Shown: positions 47,077-59,200, counted from the first letter of the stretch. The stretch is DNA of 64,000 nucleotides from Salinarimonas rosea DSM 21201 (GCF_000429045.1 NZ_AUBC01000001.1:409687-473686); one strand, 5' to 3'. Numbers and translations: made by a program. The notes: generated from the letters alone by a model not told the origin.

Positions 47077-48150
47077 ATGGACGAGCGCGGCACGACGGTG
47101 CGGGCGAGGACGCTGGCGGGCGCGGGGGCGGCGTCGGACGCGGCTCCGGTCGCGCCGGCGCGCATCACCGACGTCGCCCGCCTCGCCGAGGTCTCCACCG
47201 CCACCGTCTCGCGCGTGCTCGCCCACCCCGAGCGGGTCGCTCCGGGGACGCGCGCGCGGGTGGAGGAGGCGGTGGCGCGGCTCGGCTGGGTGCCGAACCC
47301 CGCCGCGCGCACGCTGCGTTCGCAGAAGACGCGCATGGTCCTCGTGGTGCTGCCGGACCTCGAGAACGTGTTCTTCTCGCGCATCCTGCGCGGCATCGAG
47401 GAGACCCTCGCCGCGGCGGGCTACGGCATGATCATCGCCGACCTCGGCCCGGCCTCGCCGCGCGCGGGCGCGCTCGCCGCCTTCGCGCGGCGCCAGGTCG
47501 ACGGGGTGATCCTGCTCAACGGGCGCCGCCTCGGGCCGGAGGCCGAGGACATGCCGACGATCGCGCTGTGCGAGACCATTCCGGGCGCGGCGATCCCGCA
47601 GATCGCCATCGACAACCGCGCCGCCGCCAGGCGCGTCGTCGCGCATCTCGTCGGCCTCGGTCACCGGCGCATCGCCCATCTCGCGGGGCCGGAGGGCAAC
47701 GTGCTCGAGATCGAGCGCGCGGCGGGCTACGAGGACGGCCTGCGCGATGCGGGGCTCGCCCCCGACCCCGCCCTCGTCTGGCCCGGCGACTACACGCTCG
47801 AGGCGGGCGTCGCGGCGGCGTCGCGGCTGCTTCCCGGCCCCGGAAGCGCGCCAGAGCGCCCCACCGCCGTCTTCGCCTCCAACGACACGATGGCGATCGG
47901 CCTCGTCGGCGCGCTCCAGGAGGCGGGCCTCGCGGTGCCGGACGACGTCTCCGTCGCGGGCTTCGACGACATCGAGTTCGCCGCCATGTACCGGCCCGCG
48001 CTCACCACGGTGCGCCAGCCCCGCCGCGATCTCGGCCGCGTCGCCGCCGAGGCGATGCTGGCGCGGCTCGCCGGGCGCGAGGCATCGGCCGAAGGCCCGC
48101 TCGCCACCGAGCTGGTGGTGCGGGCCTCCACGGGGCCGGCGCGCCGCTAG
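47077..48150 (+). CDS. LacI-family transcriptional regulator
   Basis: A 357-residue repressor. After a 28-residue Ala-rich leader comes the helix-turn-helix RITDVARLAEVSTATVSRVL and the hinge helix VPNPAARTLRSQKT. The periplasmic-binding-protein-like core has IAIDNRAAARRVVAHLVGLG, AVFASNDTMAIGLVGALQEA and VSVAGFDDIEFAAMYRPALT. GGAGGG precedes ATG 47077. It probably represses the divergent ribose-type transporter, isomerase and dehydrogenase genes through the nearby palindrome. Confidence 0.93.
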   Translation: MDERGTTVRARTLAGAGAASDAAPVAPARITDVARLAEVSTATVSRVLAHPERVAPGTRARVEEAVARLGWVPNPAARTLRSQKTRMVLVVLPDLENVFFSRILRGIEETLAAAGYGMIIADLGPASPRAGALAAFARRQVDGVILLNGRRLGPEAEDMPTIALCETIPGAAIPQIAIDNRAAARRVVAHLVGLGHRRIAHLAGPEGNVLEIERAAGYEDGLRDAGLAPDPALVWPGDYTLEAGVAAASRLLPGPGSAPERPTAVFASNDTMAIGLVGALQEAGLAVPDDVSVAGFDDIEFAAMYRPALTTVRQPRRDLGRVAAEAMLARLAGREASAEGPLATELVVRASTGPARR

Positions 48151-48245
48151 CCCGCGCACGATCGCGGTGCATCGAAATCGCCGTCCGGCGCGTTGGGCAG
48201 GCACGGCGTCGATGAAGCGGCGCCGCGGAACGGGAGGAATGTCCG

Positions 48246-48530
48246 ATGCGAGACGCCGAAAGCCGCTCGATCGCCGGCGAGAACGCCGCGCGCTCCGTGC
48301 AGACCCGGATGTTGCAGGCGCTCGTCGCCTTCGTCACGATCATGACGGGCGCCGCCGTCGCCCTCGCCCAGACCGTGACGCCCGACGACCCGGGCATCGC
48401 GGAGCCGGGCCCGACGACCGACGGCTTGGACTCGTGGTGGTGGATCGTCGTCATCGTGGTGCTCGCCGTCGTCGTGATCTGGTATGCCCAGCGGCGGCGC
48501 AGGCACGGATCGACGCGCGGACCGCGGTGA
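48246..48530 (+). CDS. Small two-helix or secreted membrane protein of unknown function
   Basis: A 94-residue protein. Residues 22-42 (MLQALVAFVTIMTGAAVALAQ) form a helix that could be a signal peptide cut after ALA. A short Pro/Asp/Gly-rich stretch follows, then a second helix SWWWIVVIVVLAVVVIWYAQ and a basic tail RRRRHGSTRG. GGGAGG lies 9 bases before the ATG. No family was recognised. It precedes the FtsH paralogue by 130 bp on the same strand, and a role linked to that protease is possible but unsupported. Confidence 0.6.
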   Translation: MRDAESRSIAGENAARSVQTRMLQALVAFVTIMTGAAVALAQTVTPDDPGIAEPGPTTDGLDSWWWIVVIVVLAVVVIWYAQRRRRHGSTRGPR

Positions 48531-48659
48531 CGCGCGGGTGCGTCTTGGTCGCGGGGCGCGCGCCTTGACGCTCCGGCGGCGCGGCACCACGTGCGAGCAG
48601 GACGAGGAACGAGTTGGATGCCGCCTTCCCCCGGGCGGCGGGCCCGGATACGAAGCAGC

Positions 48660-50514
<1,855 letters not shown>

Positions 50515-50531
<17 letters not shown>

Positions 50532-51357
50532 CGCGGGTGCCTGCGGCGAGGAGCGCATCGATCTCCTTGCCGCCGACGCTCCGCGACAGCGGCCCGAAGT
50601 CGCCCGCCGGGCCGAGCATCGCCTCCGCCGCGTCCTTGATCAGCCGGTGCGTCGCGCGGGCCAGCGCGGACCCGAGCGAGATCCGCGCCACGCCTGCGGC
50701 GGCGAAGTCCGCGCGGCTATGCGCGGTGAATCCGCCTGCCGCGAGCGCGTTGACCGGCCGGTCGACGCTCGCGCAGATGCGCGCCACCTCCGCCATCGAG
50801 GCCGGCGCCGGCAGGTAGAGCCCGTCCGCCCCCGCCTCGGCGAAGGCCTGCAGGCGGCGGATGCCCTCGTCCAGGTCGTAGGCCCCCGTCATTACGCCGT
50901 CGGCGCGCGCCAGCAGCACCAGATCGCGCGGGCAGGCCCGCGCCGCCGCGACGGCCGCACGGATGCGCTCCACCGCGAGATCGAACGGGTAGGCGGCGCC
51001 GGCGGGCGGCATCACGTCCTCGATCGACAGCCCGGCGAGCCCCGCCTCGCAGGCGAGGCGCACGGTCTCGGCCACCGCCTCCGGCGCGTCGCCGTAGCCG
51101 TTCTCGAGATCGGCCGAGACCGGCAGCGGCGTCGCCGCGACCAGCGCCTCGGCATGCGCGAGCATCTCGTCGCGGCTGACGTGGCCCATGTCCGGCCGCC
51201 CGAGGGTGAAGGCGTAGGCCGCCGACGACGTGCCGAGCGCCTGCGCGCCGAGCGCCGCGAGCATCCGCGCGGAGCCGAGGTCCCAGGCGTTGGCGAGCAC
51301 GAACGGGTCGCCCGGGCGATGCAGGGCGCGGAAGGCGGGGCCGGGGTCGTGGGGCAT
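50515..51357 (-). CDS. Isocitrate lyase/PEP mutase-family enzyme
   Basis: A 280-residue TIM-barrel enzyme of the phosphonomutase/oxaloacetate-decarboxylase type. [48 protein letters not shown] (the metal-binding motif) and [17 protein letters not shown] are the family blocks. The KKCGH loop of true isocitrate lyase is missing, so a C-C lyase or decarboxylase acting on a small oxo-acid is more likely. Many genomes carry it as a stand-alone gene, as here. Confidence 0.87.
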
Positions 51358-51475
51358 CTCTGGGGATCCTCTCTCGGGCGTGGTCGCGCCGGGGAGAGGA
51401 TCGCAGGTGGCGAGCGGGGTGGGAAGAGGCGCCGGATGCGCCGGCGCTCGGATGTCGCGGTACGGACGTCGCGGC

Positions 51476-51823
51476 TCAGATGTCGCGACCCTGCACCGCG
51501 CGGCGCACTTCGGCCTGGGCGCGCGTTCCCTCGTCGATCAGGTCGCGACCCTCGGACACGAGTCGCTCGCCCTCGCGGATGCGGGCGCGCCCGCGCGCGA
51601 CGAGCGCCTCGCCGCGCTCCACCGCACGCTCGCCCTCGACGGCGCGCTGCCCCAGCGCCGCGGTCTCCTCGCCGCTCGCGAGCAGGCGTTCGCCGAAGGT
51701 CGGCGCGGAGGCGCAGGCGGCGAGGAGGGCGGGAATCGCCAGGACGAGGGCGGCGCCGCGAGCGGATCGCGCGGTGACACGCAGCGCGGTGATCGGGCGC
51801 GCGGTTGCGGGGCGCGCTGTCAT
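51476..51823 (-). CDS. Lipoprotein built from glycine-led heptad repeats
   Basis: A 115-residue predicted lipoprotein. The signal region ends in a lipobox ALLAAC (lipidated Cys near residue 36). The mature part is almost entirely nine consecutive units beginning with Gly, for example GEALVAR, GRARIRE, GERLVSE and GRDLIDE. Eight are exactly seven residues and one is six, which predicts a single long helix or coiled coil. GGAG precedes ATG 51823. No known family was recognised; an envelope spacer or anchoring role is guesswork. It is divergent from the CtaG gene. Confidence 0.7.
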   Translation of the reverse strand: MTARPATARPITALRVTARSARGAALVLAIPALLAACASAPTFGERLLASGEETAALGQRAVEGERAVERGEALVARGRARIREGERLVSEGRDLIDEGTRAQAEVRRAVQGRDI

Positions 51824-51949
51824 GGGCTGTCTCCGACGGTCGGGGAGGTGGCGGGCGGCCGCGTCGGCGGCGCGCACTGGGAAACCGTGCGCGCGCGGGC
51901 ACGTTCCCGGCGCAGGGCGTCGCGCCCGCGCGACGAGGAGGCGCACCCG

Positions 51950-52747
51950 ATGAGCGAGACCTATGTTCCCTATTGCGGCCCCGCGCCGCTCCCCGGCGAG
52001 GCGGGCTGGAACCTCGATCCCGTCCTGCTCGTGGCTTTCGCCGCGGCCGCGATCGGCTACGCCCGCGCCGCCGGGCCGGGTGGCGCGAGCCGCGCGGAGC
52101 GCGCCGCCTTCACCGCGGGGCTCGCCACGCTCGCCCTCGCCTTCGTCTCGCCGCTGTGCCAGCTCGGCGTCGCGCTGTTCTCCGCGCGCGTGGGCCAGCA
52201 CGTGCTCGCGACGCTCGTCGCCGCGCCGCTGATGGTCTGGGGCCGCGGCGGGCTGGCGCTCGCCGGCCTCGCGCCGCGTTCGCGGCGGGACGCCCGTGGC
52301 GGCGGGACGTCCGGCGGGGCGCTGGCGCTCGCGCCCGTTGCCTTCGCGCTCGCCCTGTGGACCTGGCATCTCGGCCCGCCCTACGACGCGACGCTGACCA
52401 GCGACGCGATCTACTGGGCGATGCACCTCTCGCTGTTCGGCGCCGCGCTCGCCCTGTGGGCGGCGATCATCCGCGCGCCGGCCCGGCTGTCGGGTGCGGC
52501 GCTGCTCGCCGCCGCTCTCACGGGGCTGCAGATGACGCTGCTCGGCGTCGCGCTCACCTTCGCCGAGGCGCCGTGGTTCGCCGCGCACCTCGCGACGACG
52601 GCGCCCTACGGATTCACGCCGCTGGAGGACCAGCAGCTCGGCGGGCTCGCCATGTGGATGCCCGGGATGGTGCTGCTGCTGGCCAACGCGCTCCTCGCCT
52701 TCGCCCTGATGCTGCGCCGCGTGGAAACGCGCGGCGCAGCCGGGTGA
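51950..52747 (+). CDS. CtaG/caa3-type cytochrome c oxidase assembly protein
   Basis: A 265-residue membrane protein of the CtaG_caa3 family with about seven helices. Motifs are YCGPAPLPGEAGWNLDP at the N terminus, FVSPLCQLGVALFSARVGQH, ALALWTWHLGPPYDATL and LTFAEAPWFAAHLATTAPYG, then LEDQQLGGLAMWMPGMVLLL. The conserved His and the E-D-Q-Q-L-G-G-L-x-M-W segment are typical. These proteins aid copper delivery to a heme-copper oxidase, but no oxidase genes are in the window. GAGGAG lies about 10 bases before the start. Confidence 0.88.
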   Translation: MSETYVPYCGPAPLPGEAGWNLDPVLLVAFAAAAIGYARAAGPGGASRAERAAFTAGLATLALAFVSPLCQLGVALFSARVGQHVLATLVAAPLMVWGRGGLALAGLAPRSRRDARGGGTSGGALALAPVAFALALWTWHLGPPYDATLTSDAIYWAMHLSLFGAALALWAAIIRAPARLSGAALLAAALTGLQMTLLGVALTFAEAPWFAAHLATTAPYGFTPLEDQQLGGLAMWMPGMVLLLANALLAFALMLRRVETRGAAG

Positions 52748-52754
52748 GGCGCCG

Positions 52755-54758
52755 TCAGCGCGCCGCCTGCTCGATCAGCGGCGTGATCCGCCGGATCGCG
52801 ACGCGGCGGTTGCGCTCTTCCGCCGTCTCCGTGGGCACCTTGAGGAATTCCTCGCCGTAGCCCTGCGTCACCAGGTTCTCGGGCGGGATGCCGTAGGCCT
52901 CCGAGAGGACGAAGGCGACGCTCTCGGCGCGGCGGTCGGAGAGCGACAGGTTGTCGATCTCCTGCCCGACGGCGTCGGTGTGGCCCTCGACGAGGAAGAT
53001 CTCGTTCATGTCCTCGGCCAGCACCTGCCGCATCGCTCGCGCCACGGGGGCGAGCGCCGCGACCTGGCCCTGCGACAGGCGCCAGGCGCCGGTCTCGAAG
53101 GTGACCACGTCGAGATCGACCCGGCGCATGTAGTCGCGCAGGTTCGCGTTGTAGCGCACCTCGTCGAGGCTGTAGGTCCGCGGCGGCGGGGCGACCGGCG
53201 GCGCGCTGAAGGCGGTGATCACCTCCGGAGGCGGCCCGGCGAGCCCGGCATCCACCTCCTCGAGCGTGACGACGTACTCGTCCTGCGGGATCGAGATCCG
53301 CGGCGGCGGGAGCGCGAGCGACCAGTCGTCCTGGAGATAGGAGCCCTCGGCGAAGCGGCCGTCCGCGCGCCGGCGCTCGGAACGACGGCGATCGTCGCGC
53401 AGCCACAGCTCGTCGTCGACGAAGCGATCGGGCCGGTTGTCGATGAGGACCGTCTCGGTGCCGTCCGGCGCGCGGCGGATGCGGCGCAGGAGGTTCCCGT
53501 AGCGGTCGGTCTCGGTGATCACCTGCCAGCCGCCGGGGCGATCGGCGATGAGGATGCGCCGCTCGCCGCGCTCGATCACGCGCACGTCGTCGTAGTAGCG
53601 CCCGAGCCGCTCGCGCTCGTCGTTGAGGATGATGACGCGATCGCCCTCGCGCACGATCGTGCGCGCCCCCGGCTCGACGATGACGGTGCGCCCGTCGATG
53701 ACGCGCTCCTCGCGCTGGCGCCGCACGTCCGCGAGCCCGCGCGCCCCCTGCTCGAGGATGCCGAACAGGGCGCCGAGGCCCTCGGCGCTCGGGGCGGTCG
53801 GCTCCGCCGGCAGGACGGGGGCCGGGCCGGCCGCGGCCGCCGGAGGTGCGGTGGCGGGGGCCGGGGCGGTCGGGGCGGGGGCCGCCGACGGTGCGGGTGC
53901 GGTTGCGGCGGCCGGCTCGTCCGCGACGGGCTCCGTGGTGGTGGGCTCCGTGGCTGTGGGTTCCGTGGCTGTGGGTTCCGTGGCTGTGGGCTCCGTGGCC
54001 GCGGGCTCCGTCGCTGCGGGTTCTTCGGCCGGGAGCGACTGCGCGGCGGGAGCGTCGGCGGTGGGCTCGTCCGCGACAGGCTCCTCCGCGACGGGCTCCT
54101 CCACGACGGGCTCCTCCACCGAGAGCGACCGCGCCTCGGGCTCCTCGGCGGTTGCGGGCTCCTCGACGGGTGCGGGCTCGTCCGCCGGTGCGGATTCCTC
54201 GACGGGGGCGGACTCGTCCGCCGGTGCGGGCTCCTCGACGGGCGCGGGCTCCTCCGCCGGTGCGGGCTCCTCGACGGGCGCGGGCTCCTCTGCCGGTGCG
54301 GGCTCCTCGACGGGCGCGGGCTCCTCCGCCGGTGCCGGCTCCTCGACGGGTGCGGGCTCCTCGGCCGGTGCCGGCTCCTCCGCCGGTGCCGGCTCCTCGA
54401 CGGGCGCGGGCTCCTCGGCCGGCGCGGGCTCCTCGGCCGATGCCGGCTCCTCGACGGGGGCCGGCTCTTCGGCGGGCGCAGGCTCCTCGGCGGGTGCGGG
54501 CTCCTCGGCCGCAGCCGGCTCCTGCGGCGGTGCGGCCTCCTCCACCGCGGGCGCGGCGTCTGCGGGGGCCTCCTCCTCGACGACCGTACCGTCGGGGAGA
54601 CGGCGTAGCAGCGGCGTGCCGTCGGTCGGCTCGCTCGCCTGGGCGAGGAGGAGCATCGGCGGCGCCGAGGGGCGCTCGGCGGCGTGCGGGCTCGTCGCCA
54701 GCGCGAGCGGGAGCGCGGTCGAGGCGAGGAGCGCGAGGAGGCGGGGCATGGCTGTCAT
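52755..54758 (-). CDS. OmpA-family protein with long Pro/Glu-repeat region
   Basis: A 667-residue secreted protein. After a signal peptide (MTAMPRLLALLASTALPLAL) comes a low-complexity region of about 250 residues built of PAEEPAPVEE-type and TATEP-type repeats. A middle section follows with YDDVRVIERGERRILIADR and TDRYGNLLRRIRR. The C-terminal OmpA peptidoglycan-binding domain has EIFLVEGHTDAVGQEIDNLSL, LSDRRAESVAFVL and NRRVAIRR. The start at 54758 gives the signal peptide; an ATG three codons later is also possible. It probably anchors the envelope to peptidoglycan across an unusually long spacer. Confidence 0.85.
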   Translation of the reverse strand: MTAMPRLLALLASTALPLALATSPHAAERPSAPPMLLLAQASEPTDGTPLLRRLPDGTVVEEEAPADAAPAVEEAAPPQEPAAAEEPAPAEEPAPAEEPAPVEEPASAEEPAPAEEPAPVEEPAPAEEPAPAEEPAPVEEPAPAEEPAPVEEPAPAEEPAPVEEPAPAEEPAPVEEPAPADESAPVEESAPADEPAPVEEPATAEEPEARSLSVEEPVVEEPVAEEPVADEPTADAPAAQSLPAEEPAATEPAATEPTATEPTATEPTATEPTTTEPVADEPAAATAPAPSAAPAPTAPAPATAPPAAAAGPAPVLPAEPTAPSAEGLGALFGILEQGARGLADVRRQREERVIDGRTVIVEPGARTIVREGDRVIILNDERERLGRYYDDVRVIERGERRILIADRPGGWQVITETDRYGNLLRRIRRAPDGTETVLIDNRPDRFVDDELWLRDDRRRSERRRADGRFAEGSYLQDDWSLALPPPRISIPQDEYVVTLEEVDAGLAGPPPEVITAFSAPPVAPPPRTYSLDEVRYNANLRDYMRRVDLDVVTFETGAWRLSQGQVAALAPVARAMRQVLAEDMNEIFLVEGHTDAVGQEIDNLSLSDRRAESVAFVLSEAYGIPPENLVTQGYGEEFLKVPTETAEERNRRVAIRRITPLIEQAAR
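53928..54015. repeat. 15-bp coding tandem repeat
   Basis: About six units of GGCTCCGTGGCTGTG-type sequence encode the TATEP/TTEP/AATEP pentapeptides within the OmpA-family protein. Confidence 0.75.
54170..54530. repeat. 18/36-bp coding tandem repeats
   Basis: About twenty imperfect 18-bp units, often alternating as a 36-bp pair, encode EEPAPA and EEPAPV hexapeptides in the OmpA-family protein. Synonymous and non-synonymous differences between units suggest repeat slippage followed by drift. It is not a CRISPR array: there are no unique spacers and the frame is kept throughout. Confidence 0.8.
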
Positions 54759-54945
54759 CCGATCCGTCTTCTGAACTCTGGTGCGGCCGATCTCGGCACT
54801 GCGTCGCAGCGGTGACGCGTCCGACCGTCGCGGGGTTCCCGTCCGGCTGTTCCGCCGCGTTGCGGGGAATGCTACGAGGGGTGCGTCGCGCATCCGATGG
54901 ACCCGCGCGCCTGAACCCGCCCTGAACCGAGAACGACCCTCCTCG

Positions 54946-55512
54946 ATGCCCGCTCCCGCCGCTACGGCCGCCCCGAGGCCGCCGACGCATCGCCGTCTCG
55001 CCCTGACGCTGGTGCTCGCGATCTTCCTCGCCGACCAGGCGACGAAGCTGTTCTTCCTGTTCGTCTACGACCTGCGGGTCCACGCACCGCTCGAGATCGC
55101 GCCCTTCGCGGAGCTGATCGTCGTGTGGAACCGCGGCATCTCCTACGGCCTGCTCCAGCAGGAGACCGAGCTCGGCCGCTGGCTGCTGGTCGCGGGCTCC
55201 CTCGTCGCTGCGGTCGGGCTCGGGATCTGGATGCTGCGCACCGGCGCGCGCGCCCTCGCGGTCTCCCTCGCCCTCGTCGTGGGCGGGGCGCTCGGCAACC
55301 TCGTCGACCGGGTCGCCTACGGCGCGGTGTTCGACTTCGTGCACCTGCATTGGGGCACGTTCTCCTGGTACGTGTTCAACGTGGCCGACGCGGCGATCGT
55401 TGCGGGCGTGGTCGGTCTCCTCTATGACTCCTTCGTCCTCGAGCCGCGCAGGGCGCGTCGAGGGCCGGCGCGGCGGGGGCAGCCGCCATACGAAAGCCGC
55501 GATGGCGGGTGA
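54946..55512 (+). CDS. lspA: Lipoprotein signal peptidase II
   Basis: A 188-residue inner-membrane aspartyl peptidase that cleaves prolipoproteins before the lipidated Cys. Four helices are predicted. The catalytic Asp pair lies in [17 protein letters not shown] and [19 protein letters not shown], with [13 protein letters not shown] and [12 protein letters not shown] as the other conserved blocks. The C-terminal basic tail is short. It is divergent from the OmpA-family gene and 84 bp before the DUF3035-like gene, a pairing seen in related genomes. Confidence 0.94.
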   Translation: MPAPAATAAPRPPTHRRLALTLVLAIFLADQATKLFFLFVYDLRVHAPLEIAPFAELIVVWNRGISYGLLQQETELGRWLLVAGSLVAAVGLGIWMLRTGARALAVSLALVVGGALGNLVDRVAYGAVFDFVHLHWGTFSWYVFNVADAAIVAGVVGLLYDSFVLEPRRARRGPARRGQPPYESRDGG

Positions 55513-55596
55513 GGCAGGCGGGCCGGTCGCGGCGCATGCCGGCCGGTCGACGACACGCGATGTCGAGGGCACGACGCTCTCGGGGATGGAGACGAG

Positions 55597-56271
55597 ATGA
55601 AGCGTTCCGCAATCGTGCGCGCCGCCTTCGCGGGCGCGGCCCTCGGGCTCCTCGCAGCGCCCGCCGCGCAGGCGCAGGAGGGGAGCTTCTTCCGCAACGT
55701 CTTCGGCGCCATCGGCCTCACCGACCCCGAGCAGCCCGACATCCTCTATCGCGAGCGCGCGCCGCTGGTCGTGCCGCCGAACCTCGGCGCGCTGCCGCCG
55801 CCGGCGCAGGGCGACGCCGCCGCCGCGAACCCGCAATGGCCGACGGATCCCGACGTCGCCGCCGCCCGTGCCCGCGCCATCGAGGCGAACACGCCGGCGC
55901 CGGAGCGCCCCGGCGCGTTCGAGGGGATCGGCCGGCGCATGACCGCCGAGGAGCTGCGGGCCGGGCGCGTGCCCGGGGCCGGGCTCGGCGGGCCGTCGCG
56001 GCCGGAATGGGCGCCCGCGGAGCGCGGGCTCGGCGGCGCCAACGCCAACCCGGCCTGGATCCCGCCGCAGACGCTGCGCGAGCTCGACGAGCAGCGCCGC
56101 GCCGCCGCGCCGGAGACGCGCCTGCAGCGCCGCTTCCTCACGGACCCGCCGCAGGCCTACCTCGCGCCGGACCCGAACGCGCCCTTCCCCGAGCGCGTCC
56201 AGACCTTCTCCGGCCCGCGGCCGGAGCCGCAGTCGGCGACCGACTTCGTCCGCGAGCAGAACTCGCGCTGA
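55597..56271 (+). CDS. DUF3035-like secreted protein downstream of lspA
   Basis: A 224-residue protein with a signal peptide (MKRSAIVRAAFAGAALGLLA, cleavage near AQAQEG). The stretch ILYRERAPLVVPPNLGALPPP matches the 'RAPLVVPPNF' hallmark of DUF3035 proteins, which are common after lspA in alphaproteobacteria. The rest is Pro/Ala/Arg-rich with little predicted fold. No lipobox Cys was seen, so it is probably periplasmic rather than a lipoprotein. Function unknown. Confidence 0.7.
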   Translation: MKRSAIVRAAFAGAALGLLAAPAAQAQEGSFFRNVFGAIGLTDPEQPDILYRERAPLVVPPNLGALPPPAQGDAAAANPQWPTDPDVAAARARAIEANTPAPERPGAFEGIGRRMTAEELRAGRVPGAGLGGPSRPEWAPAERGLGGANANPAWIPPQTLRELDEQRRAAAPETRLQRRFLTDPPQAYLAPDPNAPFPERVQTFSGPRPEPQSATDFVREQNSR

Positions 56272-56283
56272 GCCGCATCCGGG

Positions 56284-59200
56284 TCACGACGATCGCGGCC
56301 GCTGCGCCACGGCCGCGTCGAGGCCCGCCGCGAGCTCCGCGCGCCCGAGCGTCCGCACCAGGGGCCCCGCCGTCCAGACCAGCCGCGCCTCGACGCGCCG
56401 GCCCGGGAAGGCGCGCGCCAGCAGCGCCGCGTAGAGCCCCATCTGCACGAGCGTCCCGCGCGGGACCGGCGCGTCCGCCGCCGGCGGGCGCGCGGTCGTC
56501 TTGAAGTCCGCGAACGCGACCGCGTCCGCGCCCACGGCCAGCCGGTCGAGCTGGCCGGCGACCGCGATCTCCTCGCCGTTCGGCAGGACGACGCGCCCGG
56601 CGATCGGCGCCTCTGCCAGCGCCTCGGGCGCGAAGAGCGCCGCGAGCGCGGGATCGGCGATGACGGCGCAGGCGTCGGCGACGATGCGGGCGCGCGCCTC
56701 GGGCGCGAGGCCGGGCGCGCGGGCCGCGACGAAGGCGCGCGCCGCCGCCTCCCGCTGCGGCTCGGCCAGCGCCGGCAGGCGCTCGATCAGCGCATGGATC
56801 AGGGTCCCGCGCAGCCGCGCCGCCGCCACGAAGGGCTTGTCCGCCGCTCGCGGGCGCCGGTCCGCCGCCGAGAGCGCGTTGGAGGGCCGCAGCGGCGGCG
56901 CCGCCTCGCGCTCGTCCGCGGCGGGGGCGAAGAGCCAGGCGGGGGGCGGATCGTCCTGCGCTCGCGCGTCGCGTTCGTCCGAGCGCACGTCGGACGAATC
57001 GCCGGCGGGGCCGTGCGCGCGCGCCGGGGCGGCGGGCGGGGCGTGGTTCTCGCGCCAGACGAGCGCGCCGGAGACGTAGGGCAGGTCGGTCTCCACCGGC
57101 CCCGGCGTGCCGGCGAGCGCCACGTTCGCCATCGTGGACCAGGCGGTCTCCGGCGCGTCCCGGTCCGTGCGGTTGATGTAGGGGGCGACGACGAGGTGGC
57201 TCTCGGCGCGGGTGAGCGCGACGTAGAGCAGCCGGTTCGCCTCCTCCGCCGCGCGCAGCCGCGCCGCCTCGCGCGCCTCGCCGAGCGCGTCGCAATCGAG
57301 ATCCTTGCCCGGCGACCAGACCGGCAGCGTCTCGTCGCGCGAGACGGCGAGCGCCACGAGCGGCGAGAGCCGCCCGGCCTGCGCGCCGGCATCGTCGAGC
57401 ACGACGACGGCGGGCGCCTCGAGGCCCTTGGCGCCGTGCACGGTCATCACCCGAACCTCGTCGGCGCCGCTCTCGAGGTCGCGCTTGATCTCGCGCTCGG
57501 CGCCCTCGAACCCGGCGAGGAAGCGCGCCAGCGAGGGTGCCTCGGGCGCCTCCGCCTCGCGGGCGAGCGAGAGGAAGGCGTCGATCGCATCCCCCGCCTC
57601 CGAGCCGAGGCGCGCGACGAGGGCGCGGCGGCCGCCACGCGGTCCGAGCAGCGCGGCGTAGAAGCCGAAGGGCCCGTGCGCCGCCGCGAGGTCGCGCCAG
57701 GCGCCGAGCGCCTCGCCGGCGCGCGCCGCCGCCGGGTCGCCCTCCCGCGCATGCGCCTCGACCGCGTCGGCGAGGCTCGTCGCGAGGGGACGTCGGGCGG
57801 CGAGGCGCACCAGATCGTCGTCGTCGAGCCCCACGAGCGGCGACTTCAGCGCGGTGGCCAGCGTCAGGTCGTCCTGGGGCAGGAGCGCCGCGCGGCCCGC
57901 CGCGATCAGGTCCTCGACCGCGATGTGGCGCGTGAGCGAGAGGCGGTCGGCGCCCGCGACGGGAAGGCCCGCGTCCTTGAGCGCCTTGATCACGGCGTGG
58001 AAGGCGGCGTTGCGCTTGCGCACCAGCACGAGCACGTCGCCGGCGCGGCGCACGCGCCCGCAATGGTCGCCGCTCGTCGTCCAGGTGCGGATCGCGCGGG
58101 CGACGCGCCGCGCGGCGACGATCGCCGGGGCGGTCTCGTCGGGCGTGTCGACGGGATGCGTCCAGGCATCGGGCTCGGCGCGCGGGTTCGGCCGCTCGAC
58201 CGGCCACAGCTCGACGAGGCCCGGCGCGTCCGGCCGCACGCTCTCGTGCACGGTGCCCCGGGCCTCGTCCGACGGATCGAGGCCGCGATAATGCTCGGGC
58301 AGGGCGAAGACCCGGTCGACGGCGGAGAGCACGGTCGGCGCCGAGCGGAAGGAGACCGTCAGCGGCACCTCCTCGAACGGGTATCCGCCCGCCTGCGCGA
58401 GGCCGCGCCAATGCCGGCGGCTCTCCTCGAAGCGCCGCGGATCGGCGCCCTGGAACGAGTAGATCGACTGCTTCGGGTCGCCGACCGCGAAGATCGTGCG
58501 CGGGCGCCCGCCCGCCGCGCCGTCGCCTCCTCCCGGGCCGGCGGCGCCCTCGCCCGCGTGGAACTCGGCGGTGATGTGGCGCAGGACCTCCCACTGCTCG
58601 GGATTGGTGTCCTGCGCCTCGTCGACGAGGACGTGGTCGATGCCGCGGTCGAGCTTGTAGAGCAGCCATGCCGCCTCCCCCCGGCGCAGCAGCGCGAGGG
58701 TGCGGCGCACGAGGTCGTCGAAGTCGAGCGCGCCGAGCCGGCGCTTCTCCGCCTCGACCCGCTCCAGGATCGCGCCGGCGAGGGCGTACAGCGCGCGGGT
58801 GCGCGCGAGGGCGGCGGCGGCGCGGCGGCGCTCGCCGAGGGAGACGAGCCGGTCCCGTTCCGCTGCGAGCCGCTCCTTCGCGCCCGTTCCCATGGCCTTG
58901 GTGGCCAGGGTCGAATCGGCCCGCGGGCCGCCGTCCTTGCGCAGGAAGAGGCCGAGATACGCCTCGAGCCGCGCGGCGTCGTCCGCGGCCTCCGCCATGC
59001 GCTCGAGGCAGGCGGCCTGCTTGGCGTCGTTGGCGCTGCCCGTCGCGCGGAAGGCCTGCGCCAGGGCGGCGCGCTCGCCCGCGGGGATCGCGCCCGCGAG
59101 CATGGCGGCCTCGATCGCCGCCTCGTCCTCGCCGGGCTCGAGGCCCAGCACGTCGGCGATCCGCACGAGCGCCGCCGCGCGGGCAGGCGCGTCGGCGAGC

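Noticed and set aside
54170..54530. Regular direct repeats suggestive of a CRISPR array
   Set aside because: Units are contiguous, in frame, without unique spacers, and encode EEPAPA/EEPAPV. No cas genes are present.
53623..54774. A 383-residue plus-strand frame of GAGSSTGAGSSA repeats
   Set aside because: It is the antisense of the Pro/Glu repeat region of the OmpA-family gene. Repeat-rich GC-biased DNA keeps all frames open; the minus-strand frame has a signal peptide and a recognisable domain.
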